A stretch of 64,000 nucleotides of DNA from Rhodocyclaceae bacterium (GTDB lineage: Bacteria; Pseudomonadota; Gammaproteobacteria; Burkholderiales; Rhodocyclaceae), in contig JAGTRP010000008.1 in assembly GCA_018261935.1 (NCBI GenBank), positions 143,254 through 207,253 of the forward strand, in the 5' to 3' direction. The position numbers and the translations under genes are program-made. The notes beneath the pieces are model-generated. The model saw only the letters and a list, made by a program, of their open reading frames with translations, was not told where the DNA came from and did not search any database. Shown piece after piece: positions 25,334-34,936 of this stretch; position 1 is the first letter of the stretch, and each line of letters opens with the position of its first letter.

Positions 25334-26272
25334 CTGACCCCTTCCCAAAGCCGCAAGGCGGGAGACCGAACGGCAGAAGAGCGCGGCTATCGGCTGGGAT
25401 TCTGGCTGGCTGTCGGCGCAGCCTTCGGTTTCTCGTTCAAGGCCATTTTCGTCAAGCTCTCCTATGCCGTGCCGGGGGCACTGCCGGTGGACGCGGTGAC
25501 CCTCCTGGCGCTGCGCATGGCCCTGGCCGCGCCGGCCTTCGGCCTGATGGCCTTCCGCTCCCGCAGCGGCGCCAGCCTCAGCGGTCGGGAGTGGCTCGCC
25601 TTGGCCGCCATCGGGCTGGCGGGCTACTACGGGGCCAGCATCCTGGATTTCTGGGGGCTGCAGTACATTTCCGCCGGCCTGGAGCGCCTCATCCTGTTCA
25701 CCTATCCGACGCTAACCCTGCTGCTCGGACTGGTCCTCTTCAAGAAGCCCCTGCACGGCCGCGACTGGGGGGCCATCGCCCTGACCTATGTCGGCGTCGC
25801 GGTCGCCTTCGGCCATGACCTCCAACTGGCTGACGACAGCCGGGCCGTCTGGATCGGCACCGGGCTGGTGCTGGCCTCCAGCCTGTCCTATGCCGTCTAC
25901 CTGTCGGGAAGCGGACAGCTGATCGCCCGCCTGGGCAGCGCCCGATTCACGGCCCTGGCCATGGGCGTGGCCACCAGCGCCACCCTGGTCCATTACCTGG
26001 CTGTCCGGCCCTGGGACGATTTCCTGCGCCAGTCCGGCAGCGTTTATGGCTTCGCCCTCGGCATGGCCCTGGTATCCACCATCCTGCCGGTCTTCATGCA
26101 GTCGGCGGCCATCAAGATGATGGGCGCCGGCCGCGCTGCCCTGGTCGGTATGGTGGGGCCCCTGGTCACCATCCTCTTCGGCTGGATGCTTCTGGATGAA
26201 GCCGTTTCGGCGTGGCAGCTGGGCGGGGCGGCCCTGGTTATCGCCGGTATCGTCCTCATCAGCCGGCGCTGA
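25334..26272 (+). CDS. EamA/DMT family transporter
   Basis: This is a membrane protein with about ten transmembrane segments in two EamA repeats (LGFWLAVGAAFGFSFKAIFVKLSY; later VWIGTGLVLASSLSYAVYLSGSG and AALVGMVGPLVTILFGWMLLDEAVS). It probably exports a small metabolite; the substrate is unknown. No ATG, GTG or TTG lies in frame between the preceding stop and the first membrane segment. The only candidate is CTG at 25334, preceded by AGGGGGA at 25322-25328. The 312-residue length from there suits the family. Confidence 0.85.
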   Translation: MTPSQSRKAGDRTAEERGYRLGFWLAVGAAFGFSFKAIFVKLSYAVPGALPVDAVTLLALRMALAAPAFGLMAFRSRSGASLSGREWLALAAIGLAGYYGASILDFWGLQYISAGLERLILFTYPTLTLLLGLVLFKKPLHGRDWGAIALTYVGVAVAFGHDLQLADDSRAVWIGTGLVLASSLSYAVYLSGSGQLIARLGSARFTALAMGVATSATLVHYLAVRPWDDFLRQSGSVYGFALGMALVSTILPVFMQSAAIKMMGAGRAALVGMVGPLVTILFGWMLLDEAVSAWQLGGAALVIAGIVLISRR

Positions 26273-26421
26273 AAATCGCCGCCGATGTGCAATGCTTCAC
26301 AGGCCGCAGCTGCCGCGGCGGCTGCGCTGTTCTATACTGGCCATCTGCCTTCCTGGCGATGGTGGCCTCCCCACCGGATAGACTTCGAGACGAGCCCTTA
26401 CGTATTACAGGAGCAATAATC

Positions 26422-26802
26422 ATGATTCGAAAGACGGCGCCGGTTTTTCTTCTCGCATTTCTACTTCCCTCCCTTGCCATGGCCCAAGGAGCGGTGCAGT
26501 GGGGCAGCAGCGACAAGCCCTACCGGCAGCCGGCGAATGGCATGAAGGGCTACTACGAACCGGAAAAGGTGACCCGGGACGGCGATACGGTGTCCTTCAA
26601 GATCTATCGGTCTGCCGATCCGGTGGTGCCCGACGAACTGGGCAACTACACGGTGAATTGCGATACCCGGGAGTACGTCACCACCGAAAAGGGAAAGGCG
26701 ACCCCGCCCATGAAGCTGCTGGCGGGGGAGCAAATCTATCCCATGGCGGCCAAGTTCTGCGAATGGGGTGACGGGAAAGGCTTCTTCAAGCAATTCTTCT
26801 GA
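26422..26802 (+). CDS. Small exported protein (surface-adhesin E-like)
   Basis: The product has 126 residues from ATG 26422 with CAGGAG upstream, and a signal peptide ending AMAQ. The mature part VQWGSSDKPYRQPANGMKGYYEPEKV, then TVSFKIYRSADP and NYTVNCDTREYV, resembles the short 'surface-adhesin protein E-like' proteins common in betaproteobacteria. Two Cys residues may form a disulfide (NCDTRE and KFCEWGDG). The exact role is unknown. Confidence 0.7.
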   Translation: MIRKTAPVFLLAFLLPSLAMAQGAVQWGSSDKPYRQPANGMKGYYEPEKVTRDGDTVSFKIYRSADPVVPDELGNYTVNCDTREYVTTEKGKATPPMKLLAGEQIYPMAAKFCEWGDGKGFFKQFF

Positions 26803-26907
26803 GCTTTCACCCCGGCGGCATGGAACCGCCGGTGATGCCGACGGGGCGGGCGTCCCCGCCGTCATCGGCGAGCGGCAGGCATGGGAAGTGGATTAGAATA
26901 CCTTCCC

Positions 26908-27300
26908 ATGATAGGAATCCTGCTCATTACCCATGGCAGCTATGGCGAAGCCCTGGTCCAGAACGCCTGCCACGTGCTCAACAAGCGGCCTCCGCTCCTG
27001 AACCAGCTGGGCGTCGCGGCCCAGGACGACCCTCTGGATCTCATGCCCCTGGCCCGGGAGATGGTGAAGCTGGTGGACGGGGGCGACGGCGTGCTGGTCA
27101 TGACCGATATTTTCGGCGCCACCCCAGCCAACCTTGCGATGAAGCTTCTCGAGCCGGGACGCATCGAAGGGGTTGCCGGAATCAACCTCCCCATGCTTCT
27201 GCGGGCACTTGCCTATCGGGAGCGGGGCATGGAGACCATGCTGACCAAGGCGATCAGTGGCGCCCGCGACGGGGTGCTCAACCTGCTGAAGGACGTCTGA
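26908..27300 (+). CDS. PTS mannose-type EIIA component
   Basis: The product has 130 residues from ATG 26908 (MIGILLITHGSYGEAL); the longer upstream reading lacks similarity. His9 in LLITHG is the phospho-acceptor. VLVMTDIFGATPANLA is the family signature. With HPr and EI directly downstream but no EIIC permease in sight, this is the regulatory PTS typical of betaproteobacteria rather than a sugar-uptake system. Its stop overlaps the HPr start (TGATG). Confidence 0.92.
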   Translation: MIGILLITHGSYGEALVQNACHVLNKRPPLLNQLGVAAQDDPLDLMPLAREMVKLVDGGDGVLVMTDIFGATPANLAMKLLEPGRIEGVAGINLPMLLRALAYRERGMETMLTKAISGARDGVLNLLKDV

Positions 27301-27569
27301 TGCAGTCGACCGAAACCGAAATCATCAACAAGCTGGGCCTCCATGCCCGGGCTTCCGCCCGGCTCAGCCAGCTGGCCGGCAAATACAAGTGCGAAGTCTG
27401 GATGTCCAAGGGCACCCGCCGGGTCAACGCCAAGAGCATCATGGGGGTCATGATGCTGGCGGCCGGCAAGGGCTCCCGGGTCACCCTCGAAACCGACGGC
27501 GTTGATGAGCAGGAAGCCTTGACCGCCCTCCTGGCTCTCATCGCCGACAAGTTCGGCGAAGGCGAGTGA
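27300..27569 (+). CDS. Phosphocarrier protein HPr
   Basis: The 89-residue protein has the active-site His15 in NKLGLHARAS and the regulatory Ser46 in VNAKSIMGVMML. It relays phosphate from EI to EIIA. The Ser46 site implies control by HPr kinase/phosphorylase, which is not in this window. It overlaps EIIA by one base and the EI reading frame by four. Confidence 0.95.
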   Translation: MQSTETEIINKLGLHARASARLSQLAGKYKCEVWMSKGTRRVNAKSIMGVMMLAAGKGSRVTLETDGVDEQEALTALLALIADKFGEGE

Positions 27570-27592
27570 AACAGGATACCACCCACCAAATG

Positions 27593-29323
27593 ATGAGCTT
27601 CACCCTGCATGGCCTGGGGGTTTCCCGCGGCATTGCCATCGGCCGGGCCATGCTCATGTCCCATGCCACCCTGGAGGTGGGCCACCTGACCATCGCCCCG
27701 CGCATGGTCGATAAAGAGCTCGAACGCTTCGACACCGCTGTCCAGGCGGTCCGGGACGAGCTGGCGACCATGAAGGAAGCCACCGAGCATGCCCCCGCCG
27801 AACTGGCCGCCTTCATCGACCTGCATGCCATGTTCCTGGCCGATCCGGAGCTGGTGGAGGTGCCCAAGCAGATCATCCGGGAACGGCGCTGCAATGCCGA
27901 ATGGGCCCTGGTCCAGCAGATGGAGCAGTTGGTGGCGCAGTTCGACCAGTTCGACGATCTCTACCTGCGGGAGAGGAAATACGACGTCGTTCAGGTCGTC
28001 GAGCGGGTCGTCAAGGAACTGATGGGCCACCCCGGCCGGGCGCTGGTGAAGGGCGCCAAGGGGGTCAAGGAAGAGAACCTGGTGGTGGTCGCCCACGACC
28101 TCTCCCCGGCCGACGTCATTGCCTTCAAGGAACACCGTTTCGCCGCCTTCATCACCGACGTCGGCGGGGCTACCTCCCACACTGCCATCCTGGCCCGCAG
28201 CCTGGGCATCCCGGCCATCGTCGGCCTGGAGAACGCCCGTACCCTGATCCGCGATCAGGAACACCTCATCATCGACGGCAAGCGCGGCGTCGTCATCGTC
28301 AATCCCGACGCCCGGGTGCTGGAGGAGTACGAGCTCAGGAAGGAGCAGATCGAACTCGAGCGTACCAAGCTCAAACGCCTCAAGACGGCCCGCTCGCAAA
28401 CCCTGGACGGGGTCGAGGTCCAGCTCATGGCCAATATCGAGCTGCCCGGCGACGTGGACGTGGCGATGGAGTGCGGCGCCGACGGCATCGGGCTCTTCCG
28501 GACGGAATTCCTTTTCCTCGGGCGCGGCGACATGCCGGACGAGGAGGAACAGTTCGAGGCCTACCGCAGGGTAGTGAAGGGCATGGCCGGTCGGCCCGTG
28601 ACCATCCGCACCTTCGACCTGGGGGCCGACAAGGCCATCGACGACAACCGGACCAAGACCAATCCGGCCCTGGGGCGGCGCGCCATCCGGCTCTCCCTGG
28701 CCGAGCCCCGCATGTTCCAGATCCAGTTGCGGGCCATCCTCCGGGCCTCCAAGTACGGCAAGGTCAAGGTCCTCATTCCCATGCTGGCCCACGCCCACGA
28801 GATTGACCAGACCCTCCTCGCCCTGGAGCAGGCCAAGGCCAGCCTGCGGGCAGAGAAGATCCCCTTCGACGAGGGCATCGAGGTGGGCGGCATGATCGAG
28901 ATCCCGGCGGCAGCCCTGGCCATCGGCCTCTTCCTGCGCCGCCTAGATTTCCTTTCCATCGGCACCAACGACCTCATCCAGTACACCCTGGCTATCGACC
29001 GTTCCGACGAGCAGGTGTCCAGCCTCTACGATCCCCTCCATCCGGCGGTGCTCATGCTGCTCGCCCATACCCTGGCGAGCGCCGAGAAGGTCAATGTCCC
29101 GGTCTCGGTGTGCGGCGAGATGGCCGGCGATCCGGCCCTCACCCGCCTGCTGCTGGGCATGGGCCTGCGCATTTTCTCCATGCATCCCACCCAGATCCTG
29201 GAAGTGAAAAGCCGGGTGCTGAAAGCCGAGGTCGCCGAACTGGCCCCCGCCGTGCGCAAGATGATGCGCCTCGACGAGCCGGGCAAGCTGCGCGAGGCTC
29301 TCGAGAGACTGAACGGCGGCTGA
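27593..29323 (+). CDS. ptsI: Phosphoenolpyruvate-protein phosphotransferase (PTS enzyme I)
   Basis: EI takes phosphate from PEP and passes it to HPr. The start MSFTLHGLGVSRGIAIGRAML (27593) fits the family N-terminus; ATG 27590 and a coupled GTG at 27566 are alternatives. The active-site His is in GGATSHTAILARS, about residue 196. The C-terminal PEP-binding barrel has GADGIGLFRTEFLFL, RTFDLGADK, GTNDLIQYTLAIDRSD and the Cys of SVCGEMAGDP. Length (576-585) is normal. It is the last gene of the EIIA-HPr-EI operon and converges with the TonB receptor gene. Confidence 0.95.
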   Translation: MSFTLHGLGVSRGIAIGRAMLMSHATLEVGHLTIAPRMVDKELERFDTAVQAVRDELATMKEATEHAPAELAAFIDLHAMFLADPELVEVPKQIIRERRCNAEWALVQQMEQLVAQFDQFDDLYLRERKYDVVQVVERVVKELMGHPGRALVKGAKGVKEENLVVVAHDLSPADVIAFKEHRFAAFITDVGGATSHTAILARSLGIPAIVGLENARTLIRDQEHLIIDGKRGVVIVNPDARVLEEYELRKEQIELERTKLKRLKTARSQTLDGVEVQLMANIELPGDVDVAMECGADGIGLFRTEFLFLGRGDMPDEEEQFEAYRRVVKGMAGRPVTIRTFDLGADKAIDDNRTKTNPALGRRAIRLSLAEPRMFQIQLRAILRASKYGKVKVLIPMLAHAHEIDQTLLALEQAKASLRAEKIPFDEGIEVGGMIEIPAAALAIGLFLRRLDFLSIGTNDLIQYTLAIDRSDEQVSSLYDPLHPAVLMLLAHTLASAEKVNVPVSVCGEMAGDPALTRLLLGMGLRIFSMHPTQILEVKSRVLKAEVAELAPAVRKMMRLDEPGKLREALERLNGG

Positions 29324-29329
29324 GCCGCC

Positions 29330-31549
29330 TCAGAACCGGACGGTCACCCCCGCATAGATGGAGCGGCCCATTCCCGGTACGGGAATGCCCCAGGGCGCGC
29401 CGGCGCCATTGAGGGACATGGTTCGCCCCTGGCCGATGTAGGCGCCCCCGAGCGGCGAGGCGTAGAACTTGTTGAGGGCGTTGTCGATACCCACATCGAC
29501 GCGGTAGCTCTTGGCATCGTAGCTGCTCCGCAGGTTGAGGAGGCCGTAGCCCGAGGTCTTCATCTCGTTGCGCACCTGGGAGATGTGGTCCTTGCCGCTC
29601 ACCAGAACTTCCTCCACCGTGTTGGTCCAGTTCCCCAGGCGATGTTCCAGGACGAAGCGGGCGTTCAGCGGCATGATGTTGTAGAGGTGGTCGTCGGAGC
29701 GGGTGTTCTTCCCGTTGACATAGCCGACCAGGGCCCGGCCGGTGAACTCGCCGACCCCCTCGATCCGGCCGAGGGCCGCGAAGCCCGACAGGTCGAGGCC
29801 GTAGAGGCGGGCGTCCTGATTGACCAGCTGCAGGTAGTTGAACTGGTTGGCGGGACAGGCCGTGCGGCATCGGGCGTCGATGTAGTTCTCCACCTGGCTG
29901 TAGAAGGGGGCGACCCGGACGCCCCAGTCCCGGCGGCCGGCATCGTGCCAGTCGGCGGAGAGGCTGAGGGTGTGGGCCACTTCCGGCTTCAGGTTGATGT
30001 CGCCAATGTAGCCGTTGCCGTCGTTCAGCCAGTCGTTCATGGTCATGGCCATGCCGTTGGTGGACCAGGTGTAGCGCTCGTAGAGGCTGGGGGAGCGGGT
30101 CTTCCGGGAATAGCCGCCCTCGTAGGTCTGGCCGGCATCCGGGGTGTAGCGGGCCAAGGCCGAGAGATCGAGGTTGTCGTCGGTCTTGCGGCGGTTGGCG
30201 GCGTTGAAGCGGGCGGCGTCGGTGGCGTAGCTGGCCGTGGTGTTGTAACCCTGTACCGTGCCGGCGTCCATTTTCACCGTGCTGCTGCGCACGCCCGCCA
30301 GGGTCATCCAGCGGGGCGACCACTGGGTCTCCAATTCGGCGAAGAGGTCGAAGCGGTCGCGCTTGCCGTCGTTGATGTTCCAGAAAGTGTTGGGGGACAT
30401 CATCATGGAATTGGCCACCGGCACCCACCAATCGTCCAGCCGGTAGCGCTGGTATTCACCGCCCACCCGGACGAGATTTCCCTCGCCCAGCGGCACATCC
30501 GCCTTCACCGCGGCGCCGGTATTGCGGCCCCGGGTATCCATGGGCATGCCCGCGATGTTGCCGGTGGCGCCGTACCAGTAGAGCTTGTCCTGGTCGAAGT
30601 CCATCTTGTGCCGGGTCCACTCGTTGTAGACGCGGGCCTGCAGGCTGCCCCAGTCGAATGAGCCGGTATAGCCCAGGTTGACCTGGGTGCTCCGGTTGCT
30701 GGTCATGTCCATGTGCTGGTTGGGGAAGCCCTGGAAGGGGACGCGCTGGAAGCCGACCTTGAGGGCGACAGTATGGTTGCCTTCCCGCATCGCCACGCCG
30801 AGGGCGTGGTTTTCGGTCTTGTAGGCGGAGGAGCCTACCTCGTCGCCGGCGATCCAGCGGCTGCCGTGGCGGAGCCCGGTGGCCTGGGTGCCTGGCTTGA
30901 ACTCCTTGGCGGCCTTGTAGTTGTCCGATTGCGCTGTGGCGCCGTTGTAGGTGAAGCTCAGTCGGTCGTTGGCGACGGTGGCGCCGGCGTTGAAGCCGTA
31001 GGCGTCGCCGTTGGAGCGGTAGAAGGTTCCCGCCTCGCCGGTGGCGAGCAGGCCCTCGCCGGACTGGGCGAAGCGCGGTGCCTTGGAATTGACGACGATG
31101 GAACCGCCGATGCTGTCGCCGCCGACGCTCACGGGCGTCACCCCGGTATAGACCTTCATGCTCTCCACATTGGTCGGATCGATGTAGGAGAGGGGCGGGT
31201 TCATGTGGTTGCCGCAGGCCGAGATGAGATCCATGCCATCCACCTGGATGCGGTTGCGGTCATCGGCCAGGCCGTGGATGACCGGCAGGCTGGAAACGCC
31301 GCCCGCACCGGCCAGGGAGACGCCGGGGACGTTTTCCAGGAGCTGGGCGGTGTCGCTGGTGGAGGCGCGCTTGCCGGCGATGTCGTCGGCAGTCCGGGTT
31401 CCGGCGGCGGCCGGAAGGGGGATCGGCCGGGGGGCCTTGACCACCACCTCGTCCATGGTTTGGGTGGGTTCGGCCAGGACGGGCGAGGCATTGGAAAAAA
31501 CGGTGGCGACGGCCAGCGCCACAGCGCTGGGACGGAAACGGTTGTGCAT
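29330..31549 (-). CDS. TonB-dependent receptor, copper-receptor (OprC/NosA)-like
   Basis: The product has 739 residues from ATG 31549 with a GGGGGA ribosome site. It has a signal peptide (about 1-26), a TonB box near residues 32-39 (MDEVVVKA), a plug domain and a barrel ending in VRF. In the plug, C112-x3-M116 lies in LISACGNHMNPPLSYID, matching the copper-binding CxxxM and the NHMNP block of OprC/NosA receptors. A further Met/His cluster follows (NQHMDMTSNRS). It probably imports copper or a copper complex across the outer membrane. It is transcribed divergently from the receptor at 31756. Confidence 0.85.
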   Translation of the reverse strand: MHNRFRPSAVALAVATVFSNASPVLAEPTQTMDEVVVKAPRPIPLPAAAGTRTADDIAGKRASTSDTAQLLENVPGVSLAGAGGVSSLPVIHGLADDRNRIQVDGMDLISACGNHMNPPLSYIDPTNVESMKVYTGVTPVSVGGDSIGGSIVVNSKAPRFAQSGEGLLATGEAGTFYRSNGDAYGFNAGATVANDRLSFTYNGATAQSDNYKAAKEFKPGTQATGLRHGSRWIAGDEVGSSAYKTENHALGVAMREGNHTVALKVGFQRVPFQGFPNQHMDMTSNRSTQVNLGYTGSFDWGSLQARVYNEWTRHKMDFDQDKLYWYGATGNIAGMPMDTRGRNTGAAVKADVPLGEGNLVRVGGEYQRYRLDDWWVPVANSMMMSPNTFWNINDGKRDRFDLFAELETQWSPRWMTLAGVRSSTVKMDAGTVQGYNTTASYATDAARFNAANRRKTDDNLDLSALARYTPDAGQTYEGGYSRKTRSPSLYERYTWSTNGMAMTMNDWLNDGNGYIGDINLKPEVAHTLSLSADWHDAGRRDWGVRVAPFYSQVENYIDARCRTACPANQFNYLQLVNQDARLYGLDLSGFAALGRIEGVGEFTGRALVGYVNGKNTRSDDHLYNIMPLNARFVLEHRLGNWTNTVEEVLVSGKDHISQVRNEMKTSGYGLLNLRSSYDAKSYRVDVGIDNALNKFYASPLGGAYIGQGRTMSLNGAGAPWGIPVPGMGRSIYAGVTVRF

Positions 31550-31636
31550 GGAATTCCCCCTAGGAGTATGCGGCTTATGGGAAAGGAGGCCGCTCTTATT
31601 TGCGGGGGCGATTATGGGATTTCGGCCATGCCGGGA

Positions 31637-31691
31637 GAATGCGACAAATTGCCGCAGCGACAACGGGTCGCAGAGGCAATTTGTCGCATTC
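31637..31691. promoter_or_regulatory. 17-bp perfect inverted repeat between divergent TonB receptor genes
   Basis: GAATGCGACAAATTGCC at 31637-31653 is matched exactly by its reverse complement at 31675-31691. A 21-bp spacer holds another GCGACAA. It lies in the 206-bp region (31550-31755) between the divergent receptor starts. The half-site GCGACAA/TTGTCGC recurs as a palindrome upstream of tonB (42583-42597), so it is probably an operator of a shared regulator. The regulator's identity is unknown. Confidence 0.65.
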
Positions 31692-31755
31692 CCTAGGCCT
31701 TTTTGCATAGCTAACATCTGCCCGCCTATAAAAACAGCATTACGGGGAGCAGCAG

Positions 31756-34050
31756 ATGTCACAGGGGCATGCCTTGCCTTTCGCCCGCCGGATCATTCCG
31801 TCGGTTCTTCTCATCCTCTCGCCGTTCGCCGGGGCCCAGGACCGGGTCCTCGACACGGTGACCGTCTCTTCCTCCACCATCGACGACCGCTTCGACGGCC
31901 GGCGGGGCGAGCCCTCCTCGGTGGCCGAAATCAGCGGCAAGACCGTGGACCAGCGCCGGCCGACCAACATGATCGAGGTGCTGCAGTCCATTCCCGGGGT
32001 GACGGCGGACGTGTCCTCCGGGGACGAGCTCAAGATCAAGTTCCGGGGCGTCGAGAATCAGCTCTACATGGGCGAGAAGCCCGGGGTGGCCATCGTCATC
32101 GACGGGGTGCCGGTGTTCGAGCGCACCGGCAAGGTCAATATCGACCTCGACAACATCGAGTCCATCAAGGTCATCAAGGGCGGCGCTTCCTACCTCTTCG
32201 GCGAGGATGCCCTGGCCGGCGCGGTGGTCATCACCACCAAGCGGGGCGCCAAGTACGCCGGCGTCACCACCAGCCTGGACGCCGGCAGCTGGAACTACCA
32301 GCGCCAGCTCCTGCGGGCCGGCCTGGCGGGTAGCTGGGGCTCGGGCCACGTGCAGGCCACCCACCGGGAGACCGACGACTACTATTTCCAGTCGGGCTAC
32401 CGTACCGACTACCTGGACGGGTCGCTACGCTTCAACCTGACCGACAACAGCGACCTCACCGTCAATTTCGAGAATTCCGAGCGCCAGAAGGACAAGCACG
32501 GCAACGTCACCGGCGCCACCCAGGCCCGGGTCGATCCCCGGGGCACCCTGGGGCGGGACTATGCCCGGAAATTCAATGTGGACCTGCAGAAGCTGAACGC
32601 CACCTATGCCCACGACCTGGGGAACGGCAGCAACCTCCTGGCCACCGTCTACCAGTACAAGGACCACACCACCTTCTGGTCGGCGCCCCTGAGATATTCG
32701 ACCACCGGGGCGGCGGTCACCGACATCAACGCCTATACCACCCTCAACAACTACCATCAGACCCAGAACGGCGCCAAGGCCGAGTGGCGGGGGCAGGGCG
32801 GGCAGATGGCGTGGATGGGCGGGGCGGACCTGCGCCGCAACGAGTACCTGAACCTCAACACCGCCCTGCGCGCCTACTGTTCCCGTCCCGGAGCCGGCTG
32901 CCCGGTGACCGCGGCGGGCACCGTCTTCCAGAACGACAAGACCCTGGAATCGGTCGAGGCGGCCTACGGCGAGCTGAAATGGGCCCCGGTCACCGACTGG
33001 GTGTTCACCGGCAACCTGCGCAGCGACCAGATCGACCTCGACTACCGCGGTGCCCCGAACGACGAGAATCCCTCCTCGGTGCGGCTGAGCAAGAGCTTCA
33101 ACGCCCTTTCCTGGCGCCTCGGCAGCAACTGGCAGGCGCGGCCGGAAACCAACCTGTTCGCCAACATCTCCACCGGCTTCCGCACCCCGACTGTGGCGCA
33201 GCTCTTCGGCGGCAGCATTTCCCCGACCGGCGGCAAGACCCGCAACAACGAGAACCTGAAACCCGAGACCTCCATGAACTACGAAGTGGGGGTCAATGGC
33301 GACTACCAGATCCTGGGTCTCGGGTTCAATGTCCAGACCAGCCTGTTCCGCATCGACCGCAAGGACTTCATCATGTCGGTCAACGGCGACTACGGCACCA
33401 GCACCACGACCCTGCAGCAGTACTACGACAACATCGGCGGGGTGCGCAACCAGGGCCTGGAACTGGCCCTCAAGACCGACCCCCGGCGGGAGTGGGGCCT
33501 GGATGTGGCCTATACCTTCGTGGATGCCCGGTTCACCAGCTACAACAACCTGAACCGTACCCTGGGCAATTCCTACGCCAACTGCACCACCGGGTCCGGC
33601 GCCTTCAATCCGGCCACCGCCTGCCGTATCGTCCGCTCCAGCGCCACCGGCCACCGGGTTCCCCGGGTGGCCCGCAACAGCGTCTTCGCCACCCTGCACT
33701 GGCGTCCCCGTCCCGGCCTGCGCATCGATACGGAAATGGATGCCAAGGAATGGTCCTACGCCGACGAGATCAACCAGGAGAAGCTGCCCGGCCGCACCCT
33801 CTTCAACCTGGCCGCCTACTACGACCTGGACAGCGGCAAGACCACCTTCCTGGGCGGCAAGTGGTCCTTCTTCGCCCGGGTGGATAACCTCTTCGACCGC
33901 AAGTACTGGCAGACGGCCCGGGGCACCAACGACGCCACCGGCTACCTGCCCGGCATGACCTCCTACAACGGCGTCTACAACGCCGAGGACCTTTCCATCA
34001 TCGTCGGCAAGCCCCGCTTCTGGACGGCGGGCCTGACGGCCACCTTCTGA
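31756..34050 (+). CDS. TonB-dependent receptor
   Basis: The 764-residue protein has GGGGAGCAGC upstream of ATG 31756 and a signal peptide ending GAQD. A TonB-box-like stretch (RVLDTVTVSSS) is followed by a plug (NMIEVLQSIPGVTADVSSGDELKIKFRGV; VIKGGASYLFGEDALAGAVVITTKRG) and a 22-strand-type barrel ending in aromatic TATF. Two Cys pairs lie in extracellular loops (YCSRPGAGCP and NCTTGSG...TACRIV). It heads an operon with a periplasmic protein, a polyferredoxin and a CcdA/SafE-like protein. The ligand is not evident; a metal complex is likely from context. Confidence 0.88.
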   Translation: MSQGHALPFARRIIPSVLLILSPFAGAQDRVLDTVTVSSSTIDDRFDGRRGEPSSVAEISGKTVDQRRPTNMIEVLQSIPGVTADVSSGDELKIKFRGVENQLYMGEKPGVAIVIDGVPVFERTGKVNIDLDNIESIKVIKGGASYLFGEDALAGAVVITTKRGAKYAGVTTSLDAGSWNYQRQLLRAGLAGSWGSGHVQATHRETDDYYFQSGYRTDYLDGSLRFNLTDNSDLTVNFENSERQKDKHGNVTGATQARVDPRGTLGRDYARKFNVDLQKLNATYAHDLGNGSNLLATVYQYKDHTTFWSAPLRYSTTGAAVTDINAYTTLNNYHQTQNGAKAEWRGQGGQMAWMGGADLRRNEYLNLNTALRAYCSRPGAGCPVTAAGTVFQNDKTLESVEAAYGELKWAPVTDWVFTGNLRSDQIDLDYRGAPNDENPSSVRLSKSFNALSWRLGSNWQARPETNLFANISTGFRTPTVAQLFGGSISPTGGKTRNNENLKPETSMNYEVGVNGDYQILGLGFNVQTSLFRIDRKDFIMSVNGDYGTSTTTLQQYYDNIGGVRNQGLELALKTDPRREWGLDVAYTFVDARFTSYNNLNRTLGNSYANCTTGSGAFNPATACRIVRSSATGHRVPRVARNSVFATLHWRPRPGLRIDTEMDAKEWSYADEINQEKLPGRTLFNLAAYYDLDSGKTTFLGGKWSFFARVDNLFDRKYWQTARGTNDATGYLPGMTSYNGVYNAEDLSIIVGKPRFWTAGLTATF

Positions 34051-34060
34051 GGAGGCTTCC

Positions 34061-34936
34061 ATGACCAGAAAACCGATACTCCTCCTGGCCCTGCTGCTGG
34101 CGGCCGGCGCGATGCCGGCCCGGGCGGCGGCCCCCTTAGAGCATGCCCACCCTGGCCCGGCGGCAGAGGCCGGCGCCCCATCGGAAACCCGGGGCCGGGC
34201 TGTCCGGGCTCCCGATTGGACCAGCGCGCCCCTGCTCCTCCCGGCAGGGGGCATGGGCCGGGGCAACGGGCGCTTCTCTCCCCAGAACCTGGCGGCGGAG
34301 ACCATCGAGGTCTACGGCCCCGGGGCTGTCACCGAAGCCCAGGGCTTCCCCGTCGCCAACGGTGTCGCCGCCATCACCCCCGCCGATCCCAAGGTCGGCA
34401 ACTACCAGTGGCTGACGGCCCGGGAGCACCGCCCCGGTGAGGAAAGGCTGGCATCCACCGCCTGGTATGTCAGCAATCCGGGGCCGGCCCCCACCGGCCT
34501 GATGGCCGCCTCCCGCCCCGGGTTGGCCATCGTTCCCCGCTTGCCCCGGGAGCATGCCGGCTACCGGGAAGGGGAGAAGTGGGACTTCCAGGTCCGCTTC
34601 GACGGGCAGCCGGTGCCCGATGCGGTCCTCTCCCTGGAAACGGAGTTCGGCACCCGCACCCGGGGCATCGCCGATGCCAACGGGGTCACGACCCTGGTCT
34701 TCCCCCGGGATTTCGATCCCGCCAAGCTGGCCGGCAACGGCCACGCCCGGCCCAGCGGCCGCTTCGTGGTTTCGGCCATGCAGGAACGGGACGGCGTCCG
34801 CCACGTCAGCGCCTTCAACGGCACCTATGCTCCTGAACCCGGGCGCAGCCGCGACCTCATGGCCGGCGCCGGCTTCCTGCTGCTCGGCATGGCCGCGGCG
34901 GCTCCCCTGCTGCGCCGCGGCGAGGAGAAACAATGA
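34061..34936 (+). CDS. Periplasmic protein with C-terminal membrane anchor (DUF4198-like)
   Basis: The 291-residue protein has a signal peptide (about 1-22, ending PARAAA) and a His-containing N-terminus (LEHAHPG). The soluble part has VYGPGAVTEAQGFPVANGVAAI, WDFQVRFDGQPVPDAVLSLETEFGT and GIADANGVTTLVFPRDFD. This is the beta-sandwich pattern seen in DUF4198/NikM-like periplasmic metal-uptake proteins. A C-terminal membrane segment (LMAGAGFLLLGMAAAAPLL) follows. It sits 10 bp after the receptor gene and overlaps the polyferredoxin start (ATGA). The family call is tentative. Confidence 0.6.
   Translation: MTRKPILLLALLLAAGAMPARAAAPLEHAHPGPAAEAGAPSETRGRAVRAPDWTSAPLLLPAGGMGRGNGRFSPQNLAAETIEVYGPGAVTEAQGFPVANGVAAITPADPKVGNYQWLTAREHRPGEERLASTAWYVSNPGPAPTGLMAASRPGLAIVPRLPREHAGYREGEKWDFQVRFDGQPVPDAVLSLETEFGTRTRGIADANGVTTLVFPRDFDPAKLAGNGHARPSGRFVVSAMQERDGVRHVSAFNGTYAPEPGRSRDLMAGAGFLLLGMAAAAPLLRRGEEKQ

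Noticed and set aside
26820..26880. Hairpin-like GC-rich stretch before the PTS genes as a terminator
   Set aside because: The stem has mismatches and no T run follows.
31637..31691. Reading the inverted repeat as a Fur box or FNR/DNR site
   Set aside because: It matches neither GATAATGATAATCATTATC-type nor TTGAT-N4-ATCAA consensus.
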